Shown here: positions 1 to 8,800 of the stretch, in pieces
How positions within the stretch are numbered: the stretch's first letter is position 1
How the letters are laid out: each line of letters begins with the position of its first letter
NCBI GenBank assembly: GCA_019693395.1
Contig: JAAMXP010003480.1
Location: 1-11,965 of the forward strand
Source of the DNA: Ettlia oleoabundans
Taxonomy: Eukaryota > Chlorophyta > Chlorophyceae > Chlamydomonadales
DNA: 11,965 nt
Direction of reading: 5' to 3'
The notes under the pieces: model-generated
The model's database searches: none
Told to the model about the DNA's origin: nothing
The model's input: only the letters and a program-made list of their open reading frames with translations
Program-made: the position numbers and the translations under genes

Positions 1-3000
1 CAGATAGGTAGATACTGGCGATCAGGCAGGCAGGCATGCAGGCAGCAAAGCAGGCTGGCAGGCATGTGGGGTGAGGCAATGCGGTGGCACAAGAAAAGGA
101 TTCTGTGCCGCCAAGCACCTTTGACGACCGTGTCCCCTCGCTTGTACTCCTGCCCAAAGTCGTCCTGCTCGTCGGAATGCAGCACCTCCACTGGCCCCGT
201 GGCCTGCACAGGTCATGGTAGTGCACACACACACGCCCAGATTACACAGTGTACACACACATACAACCTATGATGGGTCGGATGCAGGGAGAGGAGCAAT
301 ACGCTCGCACAGTGAAACAGGTGCGCCAGGGGCAAGACTGAAACTGAGAGGACACCATTAGGAAGAGGATGATTGTGACGGCAGATTGCCTGGCTGGACC
401 CCAGCCGCACGCTCTCCAATTCGACCGTGACAAATCACGGCACAGCACAGCACAGCATGCCAAGGCACCGTGTCGAGCCCCCCCCCCAAAAAAACGCCAC
501 TGGCCCCATCTGTAAGAGGCAGTCCCCCTGGGACTGCCGCCATCACCACACCTCCAGCTGCACGCATCCCAAGCCAGCAGCAGCCACCAATTTGCAGCAG
601 CAGCACCACCACGCTGCGCACCTGCATGAGGTAGTACTTGTTGTGCTGCTCGTCGTCCTCGGCATACACAGCCACAGTCAGCCCACCTTGCACCTGCACG
701 ATGTACACACCATTACAGCATACACCATTACAGCATACACCGTTACAGCATACACAGACAGGCAAAGACACGCACACACCAATAAATGAGCAAGCGGTGT
801 GCACCATGAGCCGCACCCTGACCACCACCACAACACACAACAGCACACCACCACCTCCACCCCGACATCCGACATCACCTTTGCCGCCAGCTGCCTCTCC
901 ACCGCCTCCAGCTCCGCCTCCTGCGCCGCCCGATGCTCAGCCATCACCGCAGCCAGCTCAGCGCGCCGTGCAGCCTGGAACTGCTCCTCCACCTGTGTGA
1001 CAGGAGACACACGAGTTGGAAAGAAGGAGCTGCTTGATGTGGTAGTAGGCAATCAACTTTCTGGAGTGCTAGATAGTACTGAGCATGATGACACATAGGC
1101 ACGAGAGATCCAACAAGCCTAAAGGGAGGGAAAGGGTGATGCCAGCTATTCATCAAAACTTGCTGTAACTGCTCCATGAAAGGGCAATAACCCAACAAGC
1201 ACCCCTCTCAGCCAGCCTGCTGCCACGGGGGCACGCCGCAGCGAGCCCCGCCTCACATGATGACAAACTCCCGCAACCCTGATCCATCACCACCAAACTT
1301 CAGCACACCTTACTCTCCTCTCTATACACAGGAACCTGCCCATCCATACTATTGTGCATGCATTGATGCGCTGACGGCAGCAGGTCGGTTAGTGGTTCAC
1401 CTTGAGGAAGAAGCTGCGCGGCTTGTTCAACATGTCAATCAGGTCGGTGGCAGCCTTGTGCACTGACAGGCAGGCAGGTGGGGGAGGGCAGGGAACACAC
1501 AGCGCAAAGAGTGCGGCTGTTAATGGCTGAGTGCCACAGTATGTGCACATCATATGTGGAGAGGACTGTGGAATTGGTGCTTGGGCGGGCAGGCAGGCGA
1601 GTGGCTGGGGGCTGTGAGCCCTAGCTGCACACCATCAGTACGGCTTGATATACTTGATGAACCACCCGACAAGACAGACGAGCATCGCCACAAGCACACA
1701 AGCAGCACCAATCCTGCAGCAACACAACACATCACAGCACATCACAGCCCCAACATGCACAGCACAGCACCCGCCTGGGTGGCTGGGTGACTCGTTGTAC
1801 GTCTGCGCGTTTGTGATCACCAGCATCAGGTCCCGCTGGAACAGCTGAGGGCTGCTGTACTCCCCACGCTGAGCCTTGGCTGCAGGCGGCGGAAAAAGGT
1901 AGAATGGCGCACTTGTGGCGGGGCTGAGGCTGGGGTGGATGGTGTTGTAAGGGCTGTGCAGGCACGCGGGCTGCTAACCACTCCAACCACCTCCCCATCA
2001 CTCACCACACACCAATCCGCTGCCACCACCACCCACTCTCCTGTCGTTCCCTTTCCTGTACTGCTTTCTTCCCTTCTGCCTCACCCTTGATGGTGCCCAG
2101 GTCCATGGGCGAGTGGATGACGTCATGGTACCCCGCAACATCCCGCGACACCGGCTGACCGAAGATGGACTTGAAGCTGGGGTTGCTGAGCAGAACTGTC
2201 TGCACGTAGTTGCCCACAGCCCTGCACAAGGCAAGGAGGTGGTGGATGTGCACGTGTGTGTTGTCGTGATGTGGTGTTTGGGGGTGTGGTGTGTTCTGGG
2301 GCAGATTGGGGGGAATACATGCTAGGTGGAGCTGGGTGTGGGCTTATGCGTCACTGACTCTTTTGCCCCTGATTGGGGGCGGGGATTGCAATAGTTGGTA
2401 TACCATGAAAATGGCAGGGAAAGAGGGGACTGGTGAGAGGTTGAGTAAGGCAGAGCGATGTGCTGTCCTGCCACAGCACTGCTTCCTGCTGGGCCCACGC
2501 TGCTTGTCACCCCGTTAGTGGAGGGGCCCGCTCCAAACCCCTGCCCACCACTCAAGTGGCTGGATATTGATGCGAGAAATCCTGCTCCACGCCCACCAAC
2601 CCGCCCACCTATTCAGCCACTGTTCGGCGGTCTCGCCTTTGTCCACACCCACACCGCCGCTCCCTCTGCCGCCACTGCTGGTGGTGGAGGTTGCTCCAAG
2701 GTTGGACCGCCGCCCCAGCCGGCGCCGCTCCCCGCCCCCACTGTCCTGCTGCTTGTGCTGCGCGCCTGCTGCCGCCGGTTCCTTGAGGAAAAGCAGCAGA
2801 TCCCCAGCCCCATTCAGCAAAGCGCTCTCCCAGGCGTCTGCCCCTGCGGCTGCGCTGCCGCCGTTGGCGGCTGCCGCTGCTCGGGGCCATTCGGGGGTGA
2901 CGGCTGCGCGTTTCGAGAGATCGCGCCCCAGCTGCACAAAAGCAGCAGGAAAGGCAATGGGCAGAGTGAAGAACTTGGGGTCGGTCTAGGTCAGAGACAG

Positions 3001-4586
3001 GCGCATGTATATGGTTAGGGGCACCAGCAGCCAGTGTGAGCACGCACCACAGCACACCACACCATCACAAAGTCTCAAGCGCACCTCACATGAGCCACAG
3101 GAGCGGCACAGCCGGCAACCAGCAAGCACAGGTCACACCGCCCTGAAAACAGAGAACAATGGGCCACTGACAGGCATGCACCCACCACAGCTACCGCCCC
3201 CATCGCGCTCTCTCCCGGGCTCATGCTCCCCGCTGCAGCTGCAGCAGCACCAACGGCGGCAGGCAGCGCCGCCCCGCCAGCCGCTCTAGCACTCCCGCCC
3301 TGCCGCTGGTGCTTGCTGTTTGGGGGAGGGACGGGCGCATGCCCCGGCCGCTTCCTAGCACCGCTGGCAACCCCGCTGCCGTTAGCCACTGCCGGAGATG
3401 AAGCAATGGCCTGGGGTGCTGCCGGCGTGTCTTTGAGCCGGCCCAGCCTTTGAGGCGGAGGTCGCATGGACCCTGCATCGCGACCCGCAGCCGCCGCCGG
3501 TGCTGACACGCTTTCCATGCCATCCTGCGGGCGCCCGGCAGCCGCTGCGGGTTGGCTGAGGCTGATGGTGTCGTCATCTGCGCTGCTGCCCCTGCTGCCG
3601 GCTGCTGTCTGCCGCCCTTCAACCCCTGCTGGTGCCGCCGTCGCTGCCTGCTGTCCCTGCCCCTCCGCCTCCTCCTGCCGCCTCTGTTGCACCTGCTGCT
3701 GCTCATCCTGGTGCTGCCCCTGCTCTCCCTGCTGGGGCTGCGGCAATGACAGTGGCCCCAGCTGCTGTGCCTGTTGACCCTGCTGTGCCCGCTGCTGTGC
3801 CTGCAGCTGTGCCAGCTGGCTCTCCAGCTGCCTGATGCGCTCCACATCCACCTGCCGCTGCCGCCGCTCCTCCAACAACTTCTGGCGCAGCGACAGCACC
3901 TCCTCCGGCCGATCCCGCGCCTGCTGCTGTGACTGCTGCCGCTTGCTCTGCGGCGATGGTGACAGCGTCGGCGACACCGCAGGCACCGCCTCCTGCTGCT
4001 GCTGCTGCTGCTGCTGCGATGTACGGGGAGGCGACCCCGCCTGCTGGTGACGCTCCCGCTCCCGCTCCCTCTGCTGCTGGATACTCTGTTGAAGCTGCTC
4101 CATCTGCTGCCTAAGCTCTGCAGTTTCTCTGTTCTGTACCGCCAGCTCACCCTGTGTCCTAGCCAGCTGCGCCTGCAACCCCCGCATGCCCTTATGCGCC
4201 TCTCCCAGCGCCGTCTCCGCCGCCAATGCACGGCGCTGCGTATCCAGCAACCTGTGCTCGACCGCAACCCTTTCAGCCTGCAACCGGGCCAGTGGCATCT
4301 CCCCATCTGCTGCGTCGCCGCCACCAGCGATGCCCTGTGCCGCTGCCAGTGCATCCAAGGCGCGCTGCGTGGCGTCTGCTCGGGCCTCAGCAGCCTCCGC
4401 CTGCCCGCTCAGCAGCAGGAGCTCCTCAGCCATGCGCCGCAGAAGCTCCTTGCTGCTCTCAGGTAACTTAGGTCCAGAGGTGGCAGCAGGAGCAGCAGCA
4501 GAGGGGGCGGCGGGCTGGTTGCGAGGGCCCCCAAGCGGCAGCGTCGCAGCAGCAGGCGCCCCCTCGCGGACATTGCCTGTTGACAT
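1..4586 (-). CDS. Bromodomain protein with Q-rich coiled-coil N-terminus (multi-exon, 3' end missing)
   Basis: Likely chromatin-associated acetyl-lysine reader, nuclear by inference from the bromodomain. Proposed exons on the minus strand: 4586-3090, 2985-2609, 2221-2085, 1879 to about 1766-1792, 1462-1401, 992-879, 693-622, 203-119, and perhaps 14-1. All internal phases agree except at the junction after the fourth exon, where the donor is uncertain. The start is the ATG at 4586, just downstream of a TATAAA box. Exon 1 (499 residues) begins MSTGNVREG and is mostly coiled coil (about residues 30-270, ending in Q/R/E-rich helix), with eight glutamines near residue 190, then low-complexity A/P/G/S sequence. 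A Cys-rich end (RCDLCLLVAGC) precedes the junction. Residues 500-625 include DPKFFTLPIAFPAAFVQL and basic low-complexity sequence. The bromodomain follows at about 618-725, then a second coiled coil (VEEQFQAARRAEL...) and an unrecognised module. I do not know a named orthologue. That N-terminal exon and bromodomain are one gene rests on phase and spacing only. Confidence 0.66.
119..693 (-). other. C-terminal unrecognised module of the bromodomain protein (two exons)
   Basis: Exons 693-622 and 203-119 join in phase 0 and give a compact, charged, non-repetitive sequence: GGLTVAVYAEDDEQHNKYYL, MQATGPVEVLHS, DEQDDFGQEYKRGDTVVK. Alternating V/Y beta-like segments and the acidic turn followed by GQEY.RGD.VV recall small beta-barrel chromatin folds (BAH, Tudor/SGF29-like), but no diagnostic residue lets me assign one. 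The last in-window piece (14-1, following an ATCGCCAG acceptor) would continue as VSTYL in phase 1; this final exon is weakly supported. The module continues beyond the window. Confidence 0.5.
478..494. repeat. Homopolymer run C10 A7
   Basis: Ten C followed by seven A lie in the intron between minus-strand exons 693-622 and 203-119. On the sense strand it is T7 G10. No function is proposed; the exact lengths may be sequencing-sensitive. Confidence 0.85.
707..755. repeat. 15-bp tandem repeat, three copies, with TGTAA on the minus strand
   Basis: ACACCATTACAGCAT occurs at 707-721 and 722-736, with one substitution (ACACCGTTACAGCAT) at 737-751, then ACAC. It lies in the intron just upstream of the acceptor for exon 693-622 of the minus-strand gene. 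Read in the sense direction of that gene each unit contains CTGTAA, i.e. TGTAA, the usual green-algal poly(A) signal. Confidence 0.9.
1401..2624 (-). other. Bromodomain (split over three to four exons)
   Basis: Seen directly: exon 2221-2085 encodes AVGNYVQTVLLSNPSFKSIF then GQPVSRDVAGYHDVIHSPMD and LGTIK. It joins in phase to exon 1879 onward, encoding AKAQRGEYSSPQLFQRDLML then VITNAQTYNE. This is the classic order of a bromodomain: PV...Y..vI..PMDL.TIk, then Y.s...F..D..L...NA..YN. By family knowledge the Asn of the last YN (about residue 699 of the predicted protein) anchors acetyl-lysine, and it is present, as is the PMDL motif of the ZA loop. The preceding exon ends with EQWLNR, a good helix Z start. 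Helix C is probably completed by exon 1462-1401 (HKAATDLIDMLNKPRSFFLK). The exact donor after YNE is not settled: T|GTGCTG at 1766/1765 keeps phase with 1462 but leaves a longer BC loop than usual, and a missed micro-exon is possible. Confidence 0.85.
1635..1713 (-). other. Possible alternative terminal exon encoding a hydrophobic tail
   Basis: After a good acceptor (TGCTGCAG|GATTGG), the frame continued from the bromodomain exon with a GA|GTCACC donor reads a strongly hydrophobic stretch (IGAACVLVAMLVCLVGWF) followed by basic/aromatic IKYIKPY and a TGA. The same frame is also open if the preceding 79 bp are not spliced out. If used, the protein would end right after the bromodomain Asn with a membrane-like tail. 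That is odd for a reader domain and would drop helix C, so chance or intron sequence is at least as likely. Confidence 0.22.
3993..4017. repeat. (CTG)8 microsatellite encoding polyglutamine on the minus strand
   Basis: Eight uninterrupted CTG triplets read as eight CAG (Gln) codons in the long N-terminal exon of the bromodomain gene, near residues 190-199, between a Q-rich coiled coil and a Pro/Ser stretch. Pure CAG codons without CAA make the run a likely length polymorphism. Confidence 0.9.
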
Positions 4587-4631
4587 CAACTCCTTTCCCC
4601 CTCCTGCAGCAGCAGGCAATAAAACAGAGCA

Positions 4632-4637
4632 TTTATA
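4632..4637 (-). promoter_or_regulatory. TATA box of the bromodomain gene
   Basis: On the minus strand TATAAA (within CGTATAAATGC) lies about 46 bp upstream of the proposed ATG at 4586. With a usual 25-30 bp spacing, transcription would start near 4605 and the 5' leader would be only about 20 nt. A second, weaker TTATAT sits on the same strand near 4736 and could give a longer leader. Confidence 0.42.
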
Positions 4638-5840
4638 CGGAGCGTTCAAGCAGTGCATGCGGGCATGGTGCTTTCCCTCCGGGTTTGTGCAACAATGCAA
4701 CCGTGGCAGTAAAGCCTACGAGGCGCGTTGCATATAACAGCGGCGGCGGCGGCGGGATGCCAGCTGACAACGTCGGCGCCGGCGTGCACCGCGAGTGCGC
4801 TGTTGACAGTGCATAGCGCCAGCAAGGTTTGCACTCTTGGTAGCACCACCCCGCTCATCCCAGGCACCTGGAGTGAAACCATGGCAAAGAAGCCACTGGC
4901 GCCGGTTCACGCCCCGCTTCGGCTGGCCTCCGCCGGTTGCTGTCTTTCAGCGGATCAGAGAGTGGACTCGAATTTGATTGCTGAGCTGGCCGCGGGCCTG
5001 ATGTCAACAGCATAGCACAAGCCTTGTTATGCGGCGCATCTCTTCCCTACAGATGTGTCTGCGACCAGGATGCGAGCTAAGCAGCAGCACTTTCACTTGG
5101 CTTTCATCGGTTTCAGTTTGTCGGCCAGCCCTGCCCTGGCACCTATCGCACAATAGCGACGACCATTGATGCTGCACTGCAAATGCAAGCGTGACTGAAA
5201 CAGCTCAGCTGCGCTGCTATCACTAGATGCGGCGCCTTGACGGTGGCTGTGGCGGCGTCACAAGGCGCTAACCAGCCATCTTTGTAAGACACTGCACGGT
5301 GCTGATCCCTGTACAAACAAGGGCACTTGTAGACAGCGGTTTCCAGCGGCTTCACAAGGTAGATCTCGCTCTCTGGACAAGATCGCGGGCCCCGCCAGTC
5401 AAGGTGGCAGAATACGCTGACGGCCTTTGCGCACTTGCAGCTGTCGGAAACCAAGCATGCTGTCCACCGTTGTCGGAGAGTAACACACGTGTTGACATGA
5501 TGCAATCTGTCAGTCAGCTGCAAAGGCAGGGCTGCAGCCAGTCTGGAGCCTTAATGTCAACAGGTCTGCGCCTCTCGCGGCCAGTCCCGCCACAACATCG
5601 CCGAACTTGAGCAGGCAAGAGGGCCAAAATCCAGTTGCGGTGCGAAAAGCTGCAATCGGGGCGAACGAGCCCGACTGGACTCCCTCTTTATCCTCAATAT
5701 TGCATCGAGACAAATCCGCAGAAAAATCTGCATGATATGGCTGCTGCTGCTGCTGCACAACATGCTTACACCATCACGGATGATCCGGACGGGCTAACCT
5801 CGAGGGGACGAATCCACTGAGTTCAACTTTCACTTTAGGA
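4638..5840. other. Divergent intergenic region, no supported gene
   Basis: About 1.2 kb between the two outward-facing genes. It holds a short (GGC) run near 4740-4753 and several open frames of 60-126 codons. The longest is on the minus strand, 5523-5143: Cys-rich (about 15 Cys in 126 residues), with no recognisable domain, no signal peptide and only weak coding character. The plus frame 5299-5610 overlaps it and is likewise unrecognised. I see no tRNA, rRNA or transposon protein. The right part must contain the promoter of the peptidase gene at 5854, but no TATAAA stands out there. Confidence 0.55.
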
Positions 5841-5867
5841 ATGTTTGATTTCAATGGCAACGTTTAG
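5841..5867 (+). promoter_or_regulatory. Short uORF overlapping the start of the first M11 gene
   Basis: ATG at 5841 opens an eight-residue frame (MFDFNGNV, TAG at 5865-5867) that overlaps the main ATG at 5854 in another frame. If both lie in the mature leader, ribosomes taking the first ATG would pass the main start. The main ATG has A at -1 and G at +4 (TTTCAATGGC), a better context than the uORF start (AGGAATGT), allowing leaky scanning. Transcription start not known. Confidence 0.4.
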
Positions 5868-8800
5868 CAGTATTCTACAGCTGGAGGCGCTCCTCCTGAC
5901 GCTTCTGGCGACCGTCGTGTCCGCCTCTCGGCAGTTAGCGGCTACGAAGCCTTCAACGTTGGCTGGTGAGAGTGTTCAACATCTTCAAATCGGCTGGTGC
6001 TGCCCCACAGCGCCAGGAGGCGGCTCCACTCACGCCACTCCCATGCATCTGGCCGTCCGGGCGTGCAGGACGTGCCCTTGTGCTTTCTGTGGATTTTCCA
6101 GACAGCCGAAAATCAGAAAGGTAAGCTGGTGCCGCCTAGAGGTCGCGAAAGAGGGGCCGGAAAAGGGGCGGACGGAGGGGGCACAAGGGGGGAGTCCCTG
6201 ACGCTGCCGCCCTCCACACCTGCTGCAGGGCTGTGTGGATCACAACAAGCAGCGGAGAGCGTGTGAGAGTGCTGGAAAGCGAAGAGGGGCAGCATGATGG
6301 CCTGCGCACAGGCCTGCGCGTGCGGCTAAAAGGCACCTGGACCAACGGTGCTGGCAGCGGTGACACGCAAGCGGCAGCAGCGGCAGCCGGAGGCAGGCGG
6401 CACCGCACCTTCAAGGCAGCAAAAGTGCAGGCAGCCCAGGCTGTTAGGGCTTCCAGGCGCTTTATAAGACGTGAGTGGCACTCAACTTCGCATCATTGCC
6501 ACCGTGGCGTGCGGGAAGTTTGCACCCACACACCCTAGTAACTCCTGTCGCTGCCGCTCGCCAACAACGCGCATTCCACATGCTGTAAGTGCGGCCACCA
6601 CCCCTCCCCAGCGCCATCCTGGACAAATTCTGGCTGAGCTGACTGTGTAACCTGCCTGAACGGCCACATACGCCTCACCTCCCTGCCGGGCTATACTGCA
6701 GGCCCCGCCAAGAGCAGAGCGCAGGCGGTCCCCATCAAGCTGCCGCTGTCCAGCAACCCCGTCACCGCCAGCGACATCCCAACCCTGTTCATCCCGAGTG
6801 AGTTGGCACGCTGCTTGGTAAAAAGTGGCGGTTGCATTGCACTTGCATTTTGCAGTTCCGTATATTTGGCCCATGAGCTGCACATGAGTGCCACCCAACT
6901 GGCACCAACTGCCTTCCATGACAGCAGCGCCCCGACGGTCCTTGCTCAACCCAGCTGCCCGCCTAGTTTACCTTCTGACCTGCCCCACGCTACCTTCGCC
7001 CCGTGTTCTATGGCAGTCGCGGGGGTGAATGGCGACGGCAGCGCCTGCGCGGGCACCCAGCTCCCCAAGTACTCCATCACCCAAGTGAAGCGAACGGTGT
7101 TCCAGGAGCTCAACAGCAACGGCACCACAGTCGGATCCATGTATGGCCAATGCTCTTATGGGAGGACACGCCTGACAGCAGCAAACAGTCTGGTAGCGCC
7201 GCTGGTCAAGCTGCCGTGCTCAGGCACAACGTGAGCAATGGGCCACTGTCGCTGCTTGATAGCCTGGCTGCACCTGCCGGATCGCTGGCTGGCCTCACCT
7301 TGTCATCTCGCGGCCCGCTGGTTCTTGGGCATGTGTCTGCCGATCCAGCTCTGTCAATTGTTGCAGCAGCTTATCAGCAGAGATGGTGCTGGGCAGCTGC
7401 ATCAGACTACTCATTTTCGTCTATGCACCTTGATAGCACTCTCAGCCTCGCCAGAACTGCTGTCTCGTTGCTTGCTCACAATACCGTGTATCCACCCATA
7501 TCTCACCCCTCCATCTCTCACTTCCCTCTGCCTTTCCTTGCAGCTACGGCGTGTCCTGGACATTCAGCAAATGCGATTTCGACGACTTCAGCGGGTGGGC
7601 GGATGCAGCAGAGGAGGCGCTGGCGGCTCAGGGCCTGCCTATGGAGCAGTACAAGTACAGGTGGGGGCAGTACAACTGCACTGCTGGGCATCACAAACAC
7701 CCCAATACATGTCGCTTGTAGCTGAACGACGTAACTCGCTCTCTTCCCGTGGGAAGAGAGTGAATTACGTCGCCTATTCCTGCCCAGAAGCAGCATAGCT
7801 GCAAGTTCCAGAGTGGGCTGCCAGCTGAGCAGCTTGCCCTGCTGTTACGCCTTGTGACCACCTCTCATCCACGTCTGCACCCAACGTCCGCCACGCCGCA
7901 CTGCAGGGTCTTCCTGCTGCCCCCCAGCACCTGTGGCTTTGCGGGGCTGGCCTACGTGGGCTGTGAGGACAGCTACTCCTGCCGATCTTGGATCTCCGGG
8001 GATTTCTGGGATAACCCCACTGCCATCACTCACGAACTGGGACACAACCTGTTCCTGGGACACGCCGGAACGACCAAGCCAGACGGTCAGACCGACGAGT
8101 GAGTGTGTTGCACTGCCTGCCTGGCTGCGTGCCTGCACTTCAAGGGTGCCAGGCCTTGCCTCGCACCTTGGTGAAGGTGGTGCCGCCTGCCTTCCGGCTG
8201 CCCGTCTCTGTTTGTCGCCCACCCGATGTGTGCCTCCTCATGCTGCTCACACCTTCCCAGCCACACCTCCCCACCTTTTCTGCTTTTGCAGGTACGGTGA
8301 CACCGGCAGCTTCATGGGATACTGCTGCAGCCAGAGGTGCCTCAACACGCCCCAGGCCTGGCAGATGGGGTGGATCTCGGTGCTGCAGCTGGATGCCACA
8401 AACCTCAAGCCCGGCCAGACGGTGCAGGTGCAGCTAGCTAGCCAGGCAGTAGCGCAACAGAGCGGCCTGCGCGTCAATGTGGGCAGCTGGGTGGCGGGAG
8501 TTGACCCCATCTTTGTGGGATTCCGAACAGCAGAAAAGGCGGACAAGGGGCTGTCAGCAGCTGTAGCGGGAAAGGTGAACGTCTACACTGCCCCCACCAC
8601 AAACAACTATGACACTCGGCCCAGCACCCTGCACGCTTCACTCACAGGTGGGGCAAAGGGGCACATCATCTCAGTGCATTACCAATTGGCTGCCTGGCTG
8701 GCCGGCTGGCCGGCTGGCTTGTTGGGTGCCGCCTTGCTTTCTTGTGTCCCTGCTGTTTTGCATTCCGCCTCATGCTGCCGCCGAGCCCCCGGTGGCAGAT

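Noticed and set aside
2458..3018. 186-codon plus-strand frame rich in Pro/Ala/Cys
   Set aside because: Antisense to the exon that leads into the bromodomain; it has no recognisable features.
3158..3197. Possible 39-52 bp intron at the end of the long N-terminal exon (TTTTCAG acceptor)
   Set aside because: Too short for an intron here. The 52-bp version breaks the phase needed for the next exon, while the unspliced frame reaches the GTGAGG donor at 3089 in phase 0.
3221..4354. 377-codon Ser/Arg-rich open frame on the minus strand
   Set aside because: It lies one frame off the Q-rich coiled-coil exon; CAG/CTG-rich DNA read in the neighbouring frame gives Ser/Arg/Gly runs. The other frame has true coiled-coil periodicity and joins in phase to the bromodomain exons.
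4186..4737. 183-codon Ala/Ser-rich frame on the plus strand
   Set aside because: Antisense of the coiled-coil exon, with only GC-driven composition and no domain.
5143..5523. 126-codon Cys-rich frame on the minus strand in the intergenic region
   Set aside because: No signal peptide, no spaced-Cys pattern of a known family, and an overlapping frame on the other strand is equally open. Left as an unassigned frame.
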